Source: Bog-756 sp963806455
GTDB lineage: Bacteria > Actinomycetota > Acidimicrobiia > Acidimicrobiales > RAAP-2
NCBI GenBank assembly: GCA_963806455.1
Contig: CAWDXZ010000003.1
Span: 62,001 to 126,000, forward strand
Reading direction: 5' to 3'
DNA length: 64,000 bases
This document shows, piece after piece, positions 24,796-33,131 of the stretch. The position numbers and the translations under genes are program-made. Numbering within the stretch: the stretch's first letter is position 1; the number at the start of each line of letters is the position of its first letter. A model generated the notes under the pieces. The model was not told where the DNA came from, made no database searches, and saw only the letters and a program-made list of their open reading frames with translations.

Positions 24796-25539
24796 TCAGA
24801 TGTACATCCCGCCGTTGACGCCGATCACCTGACCGGTGATGTAGCTGCCGCCGTCGGAACAGAGGAACGAGCAGGCTGCAGCGATGTCCTCTGGGGTCCC
24901 AGCCCGTCCGAGCGGGACCATGGGACCCACGACGTCGACACCGGGGAAGTCCCCGGAGGCCTCGGCCTTCCGGGCCATCGGGGTGTCGACCAGGCTGGGC
25001 GGAATGGTGTTGACAGTGATCCCACTCCGGGCGAGCTCGACGGCCAGTGCCTTGGTGAGCCCGATGACGCCGCCCTTGGAGGCCGCGTAGTGGGCCATGT
25101 TGGGGGCGCCGGACTGGGCGCTCGATGACGAGATGGTGACGATACGTCCCCATCCGGCACCGAGCATGTCGGGAAGGGCGGCTTGCACGCTCGTGAAGGT
25201 GCCGGTCAGGTTGACCCCGATGATGCGGTCCCATTTGTCGGCCGTGATGTCGAGGACCGGGGTGAAGGCCTCGATCCCGGCGCTGGTGACGAGGATCCCG
25301 ACCGGGCCGAGCTCGGCTCGGATGCGGCCGAAGCCCTCGTCGACCGACGCCCTGTCGGCGACGTCGAGACCGACCGCGACGGCCATCACCCCCTCACCGC
25401 CCAATTCCTGGGCCGCCGCTTCGGCTGCCGGCACATTGCTGTCGACCACCGCGACATGGTGACCGTCCGCCGCCAGCCTGCGGGCCACGCCGAGGCCGAT
25501 GCCAGACGCCCCACCCGTGACGACGGCGACACGGGTCAC
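24796..25539 (-). CDS. Short-chain dehydrogenase/reductase (SDR), FabG-like
   Basis: A 247-aa classical SDR. The cofactor loop is TGGASGIGLGVARRL, followed by VVDSN, whose Asp after strand 2 favours NAD. ILVTSAGIEAF replaces the usual NNAG. The catalytic serine is in ISSSSAQSG and the Tyr-x3-Lys in YAASKGGVIG; VTGQVIGVNGGMYI ends the protein. GTG 25539 overlaps the TGA of the upstream P450 by 4 bp, so the genes are translationally coupled. It most likely oxidises the alcohol made by that P450. The protein could also act on a fatty acyl thioester, as FabG homologues do. Confidence 0.9.
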   Translation of the reverse strand: MTRVAVVTGGASGIGLGVARRLAADGHHVAVVDSNVPAAEAAAQELGGEGVMAVAVGLDVADRASVDEGFGRIRAELGPVGILVTSAGIEAFTPVLDITADKWDRIIGVNLTGTFTSVQAALPDMLGAGWGRIVTISSSSAQSGAPNMAHYAASKGGVIGLTKALAVELARSGITVNTIPPSLVDTPMARKAEASGDFPGVDVVGPMVPLGRAGTPEDIAAACSFLCSDGGSYITGQVIGVNGGMYI

Positions 25540-26822
25540 CGGTCGACCTCGGCCACATCGAATTCCAGGTGCAGCCGGGAGAGCCCTCGGAGGATCCACG
25601 TCGGCTCGTACTCGAACCGCCGGGCGCCGGGCGGTCCATGGTCGGCTTCGGACAGGCGGATGTTCCGGGTGCGGTCGAGAATCCGCTCGATGCTGATCCG
25701 GCCCTCGGCTCGAGCCAGAGGGCCGCCCGGACAGGAGTGGGCCCCTCGCCCGAAGGCGACATGGGACTGGGCGTTGGGTCGGTCTGCACGGAACTCGGCG
25801 GGGCATTCGAAATGCCGGGGGTCGCGGTTGGCCGCCCCGTTCAGCAGCATGACGGGTGTGCCGGCGGCGATCTCGACGCCCCCGACCGACGTCGTGCGAC
25901 GGGTGAGCCGGAAGTCGGCCTTCACCGGGCTCTCGACCCGCAGGACCTCCTCGAGGAAGTCGGGGACCAGGTCCCGGTCGGCCCGTAGCTGGTCCTGCAG
26001 TTCCGGGTGCTCGGCGAGATGCTTCATGGCGGCCGCCAGCAACCGGGCGGACGTCTCCTGCCCGGCCGCGAACAGGAACGTCGCCGTCCGCACCACCGAG
26101 GAGACCTCCGGTGTCGTACCGTCGGCGTACGTCGCCAATGCCAGGTCGGTGAGTACATCCTTGCGGGGTTGCCGCCGCCGGTCCTCTATGTACTCGGTGA
26201 ACCACTGATCGAGCCAGGCGAGCGGGTTCTCGCCCACGCTTCCGGCCTCGCCGGCGCCGACCTCGCCCACCGTTCCGCTGAGGCCGAAACCCTCGCGGAA
26301 GCGTTGATGGTCCTCCTCCGGCACCCCGAGCAGGTCCGCGACGACCAGCATGGCGAAGGGTTGGGTGTAGGCGCTGATGAACTCGCACCGGCCGCGGTCG
26401 AGGAACTCGGCGAGCTGTGCGTCGGCCAGGCGCCAGATGAAGTCCTCATTGTCCCTCAGCCGTTTGGGGGTGATCAGTCTCATCAGCAAGCCCCGCTCGC
26501 GGGTGTGGTCGGGTGGGTCCATGGTCACCATGTGCTCGTGCATCGGCAGCTGGTTCCGATACCGGTCAACGATGTCGTTGACGTCGTCCCCCTCGAGCGG
26601 CACCGGAAAGGTCGCGAACGGGCCGATGACCGAATTGCAGGACGAGAAGGTCTCGTTGTCGCGATACACCTCGCTCGTCTCGTCGTAGCCGGTCACCGCC
26701 ACCACCCCGAGGTGCCGGAGCTGCAGTACCGGGCACTCGGCGCGCAGCTCTTCGAAGTACGGGTATGGATCCTCGACCAGCGACTCGTCGAAGAAGAAGT
26801 CGGTCGTCCGCCAGTCGCTCAC
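25536..26822 (-). CDS. Cytochrome P450 (paralogue of the one at 22184)
   Basis: A 428-aa P450. AAGQETS at 252-258 is the I-helix motif, EEVLR at 291-295 the ExxR, and FGRGAHSCPGG carries the heme-ligand Cys364. The start GTG 26822 gives a family-like N-terminus (DFFFDESLVEDPYPYFEEL); the open frame continues upstream, but there it is antisense of the TetR gene. It is closely related to the first P450: ETFSSCNSVIGPF, LITPKRLRDNEDF and NGAANRDPR are shared. It forms a two-gene operon with the SDR and is divergent from a TetR gene whose 93-bp intergenic region has a palindrome. A repressor-controlled hydroxylation and dehydrogenation pair is implied. Confidence 0.92.
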   Translation of the reverse strand: MSDWRTTDFFFDESLVEDPYPYFEELRAECPVLQLRHLGVVAVTGYDETSEVYRDNETFSSCNSVIGPFATFPVPLEGDDVNDIVDRYRNQLPMHEHMVTMDPPDHTRERGLLMRLITPKRLRDNEDFIWRLADAQLAEFLDRGRCEFISAYTQPFAMLVVADLLGVPEEDHQRFREGFGLSGTVGEVGAGEAGSVGENPLAWLDQWFTEYIEDRRRQPRKDVLTDLALATYADGTTPEVSSVVRTATFLFAAGQETSARLLAAAMKHLAEHPELQDQLRADRDLVPDFLEEVLRVESPVKADFRLTRRTTSVGGVEIAAGTPVMLLNGAANRDPRHFECPAEFRADRPNAQSHVAFGRGAHSCPGGPLARAEGRISIERILDRTRNIRLSEADHGPPGARRFEYEPTWILRGLSRLHLEFDVAEVDR

Positions 26823-26866
26823 GCCGTTCTGCCTTTCACCCGTGCTGCGCACCTGCACAGCATTAC

Positions 26867-26880
26867 TGAGCAATTGCTTA
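26867..26880. promoter_or_regulatory. Palindromic TetR operator candidate
   Basis: TGAGCAATTGCTTA contains the perfect dyad AGCAATTGCT (26869-26878), with one mismatched pair outside it. It is centred between the divergent P450 and TetR genes, 36 bp before the TetR GTG. This is the normal place for a TetR autoregulatory operator. The sequence is unrelated to the TGTACCGACC boxes, so it marks a separate regulatory circuit. Confidence 0.55.
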
Positions 26881-26915
26881 GCACACCGATCTCGCCGGTG
26901 TGGAAAGGTAGCGGT

Positions 26916-27512
26916 GTGACGACTCCGTCCTCGTCCCGTCGCATCGGTGCCGTCGACTCCAAGACCCGCGCCCAACTGATCGACGCCGCCGAGCTGCTCG
27001 TGCTCGAGGAGGGCTACGCCGCAGTCACGTCGCGCCGGGTAGCGGCGCGTGCGGGCCTCAAGCCCCAGCTCGTCCATTACTACTTCCGGACGATGGACGA
27101 CCTCTTCCTGGAGGTATTCCGGCGTCGCGCCGAGGAGAACGTGACCCGCATCGAACGGGCGATCGCCTCCGATGGATCCCTGCGGGTGCTCTGGCAATTG
27201 AACGCCGACCCCCGGGGAGCGAGGTTCAACATCGAATTCGTGGCACTGGCCAATCACCGCAAGGCGATCCGGGCCGAGATCGCACGCTATGCCGAGCGGT
27301 TCCGGGCCGCCCAGCTGGACGCGGTGACCTCGGCACTCGGCACACTCGGCGTGACCGAGGACACGCTCCCCCCCATCGTGGCGTTGCTGCTGATGACGGG
27401 CGTGTCCCAGGTCATGGCCTTGGAGGATGCCCTCGGCGTCACCGCCGGCCACGACACCACCCGCTCGTTCATCGAGCGGTCCATCGAGCGGCTCGATCCT
27501 CGCCCCGGCTGA
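26916..27512 (+). CDS. TetR/AcrR-family transcriptional regulator
   Basis: A 198-aa TetR repressor. The DNA-binding domain covers about residues 14-60 (KTRAQLIDAAELLVLEEGYAAVTSRRVAARAGLKPQLVHYYFRTMDDLF), with a good helix-turn-helix. The C-terminal part is helical and variable. GTG 26916 was chosen over far-upstream in-frame codons that are antisense of the P450. It is divergent from the P450/SDR operon and most likely represses it through the AGCAATTGCT palindrome. The effector is probably the P450 substrate or product. Confidence 0.88.
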   Translation: MTTPSSSRRIGAVDSKTRAQLIDAAELLVLEEGYAAVTSRRVAARAGLKPQLVHYYFRTMDDLFLEVFRRRAEENVTRIERAIASDGSLRVLWQLNADPRGARFNIEFVALANHRKAIRAEIARYAERFRAAQLDAVTSALGTLGVTEDTLPPIVALLLMTGVSQVMALEDALGVTAGHDTTRSFIERSIERLDPRPG

Positions 27513-27560
27513 GTCCTGCGACCGTCCGACAAGGGATCATCGGCGCCGGTGACCCGCTAG

Positions 27561-28631
27561 CTAGTCGACCGCCATGACACCACGGGGCAGGACCAGCGGC
27601 AGATCGTTGTACGTGGCGATGCCCGGCGCGGCGGCCACCACGGCCGGGATGGCATTGATCGGGGGCATCGCCGTCATGATGTGTCCGAGCACCATGAAGT
27701 CCCCGATGGTCTCGGCCTCGAAATCGGGAGGTGGGAGGAAGCCGATGGTGGCGGTCACGGTCGGCCGTCCGTCGACCCGGATCACCCAACCGTCCTGGTC
27801 GATCTTCCAGTCGGGGTCCAGGGTCTGGCCCTTTCGCCAACGGACGTTGAGCTCGACGACCACCTTGTCGCCCACGAGGCCGCGCCAGCTGACTGCCAAT
27901 CCGGCGACACATCCTGCGGCGATGGTCCACGACCCCAGATCGAGGTCCGCGGTGGTCCGGGCATATTCGGCCTCACAGCGGACGTCGTCGAGCTCGACCC
28001 CGAGGGCGTCCGCCACCAGGCGCACGGCCTCGCCGAAGACCGCCGTGCCCTGTGCCGTCATCAGCGGGAGGTCCGGGTGGTCGATCGGCTGGCCGAAGCC
28101 CACCGGGCGCTCGGTGGCAGGTGAATCGTAGAACGTCGTATCGGCGGCTTCGTCGACAGTGACCTTGTCGACGCGGTCACAGATGCTGGCGGACACGATG
28201 GCCAGCAGCTCGGCGAAGCCGGGGCTGATGCCGGTGCCGAACATGGTGGAGCCGCCGAGCTGGCACGCCTCGGCGATCCGATCGCGGCCGGCACCCAGAT
28301 TGTGCCCGGTGATGAACGCCGCCGTGGCCACGACGTTCACCCCCGCCGACAGAATGCGCACCAACTCACCGACGTCGATCCACATCGGGTTGTAGATCAC
28401 GCAGTCCGGCCTCAGCGCGAGCAACGCGTCGACGTCGTCGGTGGCGAACACGCCCAGCGGTTCGAGGCCGCACAATTCCCCTACATCGCGCCCCACCTTC
28501 TCGGGCGACCAGGCGTAGCAGCCGACCAGTTCGAGTGTCGGATTCGTCGTGACCGCCTGCACGGAGCTCTTACCGACGTTTCCCGTCGTCCACTGGACGA
28601 CGCGATAGGGCGGTGTGTTGGGCACTTGCAC
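27561..28631 (-). CDS. Dihydrodipicolinate reductase-like NAD(P)H dehydrogenase
   Basis: A 356-aa protein with an N-terminal Rossmann domain (YRVVQWTTGNVGKSSVQAV) of the DapB-like family that includes 2,4-diaminopentanoate dehydrogenase. VIYNPMWIDVGELVRILSAGVNVV follows the pattern of the cofactor domain. ISPGFAELLAIVSASICDRVDKV opens the C-terminal catalytic half. Many actinobacterial catabolic clusters carry one of these genes with unknown function. It is on the same strand as the amidase, whose stop at 28642 lies 10 bp upstream, so they probably share a transcript. A reduction or oxidation of an amino or imino intermediate is possible but unproven. Confidence 0.8.
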   Translation of the reverse strand: MQVPNTPPYRVVQWTTGNVGKSSVQAVTTNPTLELVGCYAWSPEKVGRDVGELCGLEPLGVFATDDVDALLALRPDCVIYNPMWIDVGELVRILSAGVNVVATAAFITGHNLGAGRDRIAEACQLGGSTMFGTGISPGFAELLAIVSASICDRVDKVTVDEAADTTFYDSPATERPVGFGQPIDHPDLPLMTAQGTAVFGEAVRLVADALGVELDDVRCEAEYARTTADLDLGSWTIAAGCVAGLAVSWRGLVGDKVVVELNVRWRKGQTLDPDWKIDQDGWVIRVDGRPTVTATIGFLPPPDFEAETIGDFMVLGHIMTAMPPINAIPAVVAAAPGIATYNDLPLVLPRGVMAVD

Positions 28632-28641
28632 AGCATAGCGA

Positions 28642-30132
28642 TCAGGCCGGTGGGGCCGGGGGCCGGAGCGGCGAGCCCGGCGCCACCTTGGGCCAGGGCA
28701 TCTCGCGTTCGGCCACCAGCGCCAGATCGAGGAGGAGCTGCTCGCGGTGATGGCCGGCCAGGACCTGGAGGCCCACGGGCAGTCCGTCGACCAGGCCGGC
28801 CGGGACGCTCACCGCCGGGCTGCCATTGAGGTTCGAGGGTGCGGTCAGAGCCGCGTTGTTCATGATGGCGCGGGAGAAGCCGAGCTCTTGCAGGAGATCG
28901 GCCCCGGGGACGGTGGACGGCGGCGGACCTTCGGCCGCGAACGCCACGTCGGGGTTGCTGGAGCACATGACGAAGTCTGCTCCGGCGAACAGCTCGGCCA
29001 TCGCCTCGTTGAGCTGGCGCCGATAGGTCTCGATCGATGCCGCCTTGTCGAGCGTGTAGCGCTGCATCGCTCCTACGAGCCCCGCTCGCATCTCCTTCGA
29101 CAGCTCATCGATCCGGTCCGGATAGGCATTCCCGAGGTCGGCGACGAAGCCGACCTGGCCCGCCATGGCCCATTGACCGCGCAGAGGAGGGAGCGAGGGG
29201 GTGAGATCGACCACACGCAGGTGGGCGCGGTGGGCCAACTGTCGTGCTGCCGCTGTGACCTGATCGGCCACCTCGCCCCGGACACGGGCCGTACCGAGGT
29301 CCGGCAGGATCGCCACGGTCATCCCCGACAGGTCAAAGGTGCCGAGCCCGGCCTCCCACCCACCGACGGCCGGCAGGCTGAGCGGGTCATGCTGATCGAA
29401 CCCGTTGCAGACGTCGAAATAGCGAGCCGTGTCCCGTACGGACCTCGTCAGGCAGCCCATGGCCGTTGTCAGCGGCTGCACGCTCGCCCATGGCCCCTTC
29501 GGGATCCGCCCGTAGGTGGCCTTGAGGCCGAAGAGCCCGGTGAACCCGGCCGGGATGCGGATGGATCCACCGCCATCGCTTCCGGTGGCAATGGGGAGCA
29601 GCCCGCCCGCCACGGCGGCCGCGGAGCCTCCCGACGAGCCGCCCGGTGTCCGGGCCAGGTCCCATGGGTTCCGGGTGGTGCCGTGCAGCTCGGTCGAGGT
29701 GCAGTTGATCCCCCCGAACTCACTCGCCGTGGTCTGGGCGGCCAGGACCGCTCCACTGGCCCGCAGGCGCAGGACGGATGTGTGGTCGTAGTCGGATATC
29801 CGATCCTTGAAGATGACCGAGGCGTCGGTATAGGGCCAGTCTTTGACCCTCTCCAGCTCCTTCACCCCGACGGGCAGCCCTCCGAAGGGACGGGACACGT
29901 CGGCCACCTTCGCCTCACTACGGGCCCGCTCGAAGTCCGTATGGCTGAAGGCGTTGAGTGGAGAGGCTTCGACAGCGGCGATACAGGCCTCGAGGGCCTC
30001 GAGGGGGGAGATCTCACCGGACCGAAACGCCTCCACCAGGCTGCACGCATCGTCGAGCCAGGGTGGATCCATCGACGCCGACGGTACTCCGTCGCTCGAC
30101 AAGGCGCTCCGGGGATCGGGGGCGGGACCCAT
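28642..30132 (-). CDS. Amidase (amidase signature family)
   Basis: A 496-aa amidase-signature hydrolase. The catalytic triad is Lys91 (LPVGVKEL), cis-Ser166 (TPGGSSGGS) and the nucleophile Ser190 (GSDGGGSIRIPAGF). This fold hydrolyses linear amides and sometimes esters. ATG 30132 is kept; ATG at residue 21 is also possible because conserved sequence starts after it. It is divergent from the decayed PLP-enzyme gene, 20 bp away, and upstream of the DapB-like gene. Together with the latter it could take apart a nitrogen-containing intermediate. GatA is unlikely because no GatB or GatC is near. Confidence 0.92.
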   Translation of the reverse strand: MGPAPDPRSALSSDGVPSASMDPPWLDDACSLVEAFRSGEISPLEALEACIAAVEASPLNAFSHTDFERARSEAKVADVSRPFGGLPVGVKELERVKDWPYTDASVIFKDRISDYDHTSVLRLRASGAVLAAQTTASEFGGINCTSTELHGTTRNPWDLARTPGGSSGGSAAAVAGGLLPIATGSDGGGSIRIPAGFTGLFGLKATYGRIPKGPWASVQPLTTAMGCLTRSVRDTARYFDVCNGFDQHDPLSLPAVGGWEAGLGTFDLSGMTVAILPDLGTARVRGEVADQVTAAARQLAHRAHLRVVDLTPSLPPLRGQWAMAGQVGFVADLGNAYPDRIDELSKEMRAGLVGAMQRYTLDKAASIETYRRQLNEAMAELFAGADFVMCSSNPDVAFAAEGPPPSTVPGADLLQELGFSRAIMNNAALTAPSNLNGSPAVSVPAGLVDGLPVGLQVLAGHHREQLLLDLALVAEREMPWPKVAPGSPLRPPAPPA

Positions 30133-30152
30133 CGGGTCGGTACGCTGCCCGG

Positions 30153-31144
30153 ATGGAGACGGGGGAGCTCACCACTCCGGCCCTGGTCGTTCAGCGGGAC
30201 CTGCTTCAGAGCAACCTGAGCACGATGTCGGCCGCATTACCCGGACGGCGCCTGCGCCGCCATGTCAAGGCACACAAGTGCACCAGGCTCGCCCTGTGGC
30301 AGGCCGAGCTGGGCCACCCGGCGTTCACATGCTCGACCACCGTCGAGATGGAGGGTCTGGCTCGGGCGGGGTTGGGCGACGACGTCCTGCTGGCCAATGA
30401 GGTGGTCGACGCCGCCCGCCTGGGCACGCTCGTCGAGGAGGGGGCACGAGTCACCGTGGCTGTCGACTCCGAGGAGACCATCGATGCCGCCGCCGCGGCC
30501 CGGATTCCCGAAGTGCTACCCCGCTGCGGCTGCAGGCCGGAGGAGGCCGGGCGGCTGGCCGAGACGGGCCGGCTCGGGGGTCTGGAGGTTCGAGGGGTCA
30601 TGGGCTACGAGGGGCACATCGTCGGGCGGGAGGAGCGGTGCACGAGGACGGAGATGCTCGAGGTGTCGATGGGCCTGCTGTCGGGCGCTCACCGACAGGT
30701 GGGCGGGGAGACCATCTCCGCCGGAGGCACCGGGACCTTCGACATCAACCACTGGGCCACGGAGATCCAGGCCGGCTCGTACGCGCTGATGGACACCGCC
30801 TACGCCAAGCTCGGTCTCCCCTTCGTCCAGGCCCTTTCCGTGCTGGCGACCTGATCTCGGTATCAGCGGGGTGGGCGGTGGCCGACTGCGGGCTCAAGGC
30901 CCTGGGGATGGACCACGGGAACCTGGCGGTCGGAGGAGGCGACGTCCTGTTCTGCTCGGACGAGCACCTGACGTTCGTGCCCGAGCGCCACGCGGCCGGT
31001 GGACCTGCGTGGGTGGTGAACCTACCGAGGCCCGGTGTGGATAGCCCCCGATGTCCGACGGTGGCCACCCGTTCACAAAACGTTCATCTCCTACGGCCCC
31101 ACAGGGGCCTTTCGACCCTACGTGGCCCGAGCTTCCGACCGTAA
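30153..31144 (+). pseudogene. D-threonine aldolase/alanine racemase-fold PLP enzyme, frameshifted
   Basis: The first 234 codons encode a PLP barrel protein of the D-threonine aldolase type: TTPALVVQRDLL, then the PLP-lysine segment RRHVKAHKCTRLA, ANEVVD and FDINHWATEIQAGSYALMD. At about 30852 the frame stops (SVLAT then TGA). One added base restores VISVSAGWAVADCGLKALGMDHG in the next frame, followed by DEHLTFVPE. Two more signs of decay are IPEVLPRCGC, where about 8 residues expected between VL and PRCG are missing, and SPRCPTVA where the metal-binding P-S-H-x-C-P-T motif is expected. The C-terminal end is uncertain and runs into the promoter region of the next gene. Confidence 0.75.
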
Positions 31145-31186
31145 TGTCCCAGTATGACCGTAGGCTCCGAGAAGGAGGCCTCTTTC

Positions 31187-33073
31187 ATGCCAGGTTCGGC
31201 TGGCCTTCGTCGAGGAGCGGATGCCTTCGCCCGGTGGCTTTCCTCTCTGGTGCAGAGGGATGCCCGGCCATACCGACTAGCGAGGCGTGACCCTGATCGG
31301 GGCCCCATACGAGACGAACTGGTTGGACTGGAGGACCTCATGTTGCGCTTCGAGCGAGCTCACCGCAGCGAGATCGCGGCTGTCCGACCGGAGCACCACT
31401 CGGATGCCGTCAACCTTGTCCACTATCTCGCTCTGCGACGTGGTGACCTTCGCCCGCTCCAACGGAGGCTGGGGGAGCGCGGCCTCTCGTCGCTGGGCCG
31501 ATGTGAACCTCACGTGTTGGCGACCGTGGAGAGCGTCCGTGCGGCACTGGACGGGACGATGGTGCGGCTCGGGTCTGCCACGCTGACATTCGAAGGGGGC
31601 CGCGCCGCGCTCGACCACAACACCGACGCCCTATTCGGGCCCCGTCCCCCCGGGCGAGTGCCGCGGGTCATGGTCACACTTCCCACCGATGCCGCCTACA
31701 ACTATGGGCTGGTCCGGCATTTGGTTGACCAAGGCATGGACGTGGCCCGGATCAATGGGGCTCATGATGACCCCGACGCATGGGTGCGAATGGCCTGCCA
31801 TGTGCGTCGGGCCTCCGAGGAGGTCGGGAGAGCATGCCGAGTGTCGATGGACCTGCCGGGGCCCAAGCTGCGGACAGGGCCACTGATCGAAGGGCCGCGA
31901 GTCCTGAAACTTCGACCCCAGCGTGATCGGCGTGGTGTGGTGGTCGCCCCGGCCTCGGCAACATTCGTGGCGAGCTCCGACAGCTCGCGGCCGGCCGGGG
32001 CCATTCCGGTGGAGCCATCGTGGCTTGCTCGCCGGCACCCCGGCGACGTGGTGGACATGGTCGATACCCGGGGATCACCACGCGCCTTGCATATCGTCGA
32101 CAGCGGGCCGGGACGGTGCACCGTGGAGGCCTGGGCCACCACGTACGTCGAGGACGGAACGGCCGTGTCCTGCAACGACGACGCGACATGGGCACGCGCC
32201 CTCGACAGCACGTCGCAATACCATCTGTTGCGCGCCGGGGACCCGCTCGTGCTGACGCGGGATCTGGAGCCTGCCGTCCCCTGGTGCCACGGGCAACCGG
32301 GAAGCGCGCGGATCGGATGTACACTGGGAGCGGTCTTCGAGGCTGCCGAGGTCGGCCATCCTGTCCTCCTCGACGATGGGAAGATGGCGGCTGTCATCGA
32401 GAGCGTGGGCGCCGACCAACTCCGGCTTCGGATCCTGACCGCCTCGCCCAAGGGATCGAAGCTGCGGGCGGAGAAGGGCATCAACCTGCCCCAGACTGTT
32501 CTTTCCGTTCCCGCTGTGACTGATGCCGACCTGCCTCTCCTCGAGGTGGCCGGAGCGCATGCCGACATGATCGCGGTGTCGTTCGTGCGTCATGAGCGGG
32601 ATATCGACGCCCTACAGGACTACCTCCGACAGATCGGTGCGGAGCATCTGGGGATCATTCCGAAGATCGAAACCTCCGAGTCGTTCACTCGGCTGCCCGA
32701 GATCCTCCTGCACGCCATGCGATCCGCCCGCGTCGGGGTCATGATCGCCCGCGGTGACCTCGCCGTCGAGGCCGGCTATGAGCGCTTGGCCGAGGTGCAG
32801 GAAGAGATCCTGTGGTTGTGCGAGTCAGCACATCTCCCAGTCATCTGGGCCACCGAGGTCCTCGATCAGCTGGCGCACACCGGCCAGCCTTCCCGTGCAG
32901 AGGTCTCGGACGCAGCCATGGCACAGCAAGCTGAGTGCGTGATGCTCAACAAGGGGCCCCACGTCGATGAGGCCATTGTCGTGCTCGATGACATCCTGCG
33001 CCGCATGTCAGGACACCAGCGCAAGAAGGCGGCCCAACTGAGGCCCCTCCACAGTTGGATCGACGCTTGGTGA
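31187..33073 (+). CDS. Atypical pyruvate kinase with N-terminal extension, no C-terminal regulatory domain
   Basis: A 628-aa protein in which a pyruvate kinase core starts only near residue 159. Key family elements are SMDLPGPKLRTG, the catalytic-lysine motif IIPKIET (Lys about 493), VMIARGDLAVE and PSRAEVSDAAM. The first strand is VTLPTDAAYNYG in place of the usual ATxGPxS, and R-x-N-x-S-H reads ARINGAHDD. The middle B-domain region is long, and the protein ends soon after the barrel, so the allosteric C domain is absent. The first 150 residues (helical, Arg-rich) have no assignment. ATG 31187 is placed 8 bases behind GAAGGAGG; an in-frame ATG at 31154 lacks such a site. Enzyme activity is likely but not certain. 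Confidence 0.82.
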   Translation: MPGSAGLRRGADAFARWLSSLVQRDARPYRLARRDPDRGPIRDELVGLEDLMLRFERAHRSEIAAVRPEHHSDAVNLVHYLALRRGDLRPLQRRLGERGLSSLGRCEPHVLATVESVRAALDGTMVRLGSATLTFEGGRAALDHNTDALFGPRPPGRVPRVMVTLPTDAAYNYGLVRHLVDQGMDVARINGAHDDPDAWVRMACHVRRASEEVGRACRVSMDLPGPKLRTGPLIEGPRVLKLRPQRDRRGVVVAPASATFVASSDSSRPAGAIPVEPSWLARRHPGDVVDMVDTRGSPRALHIVDSGPGRCTVEAWATTYVEDGTAVSCNDDATWARALDSTSQYHLLRAGDPLVLTRDLEPAVPWCHGQPGSARIGCTLGAVFEAAEVGHPVLLDDGKMAAVIESVGADQLRLRILTASPKGSKLRAEKGINLPQTVLSVPAVTDADLPLLEVAGAHADMIAVSFVRHERDIDALQDYLRQIGAEHLGIIPKIETSESFTRLPEILLHAMRSARVGVMIARGDLAVEAGYERLAEVQEEILWLCESAHLPVIWATEVLDQLAHTGQPSRAEVSDAAMAQQAECVMLNKGPHVDEAIVVLDDILRRMSGHQRKKAAQLRPLHSWIDAW

Positions 33074-33131
33074 GCGACGCGACGCGGGCTGTCGGCAGAG
33101 CAGCCCCACCGTCAAGGCCAGCTCATGGTCG

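Noticed and set aside
25183..26208. 341-aa plus-strand frame
   Set aside because: It is the shadow of the SDR and P450 genes on the other strand; Arg/Ser-rich composition and no domain.
26823..27452. Extension of the second P450 frame upstream
   Set aside because: It is antisense of the TetR gene and does not resemble a P450 N-terminus.
31154..31186. Earlier ATG for the pyruvate kinase
   Set aside because: The ATG at 31154 lacks a ribosome binding site, while GAAGGAGG is correctly placed for ATG 31187.
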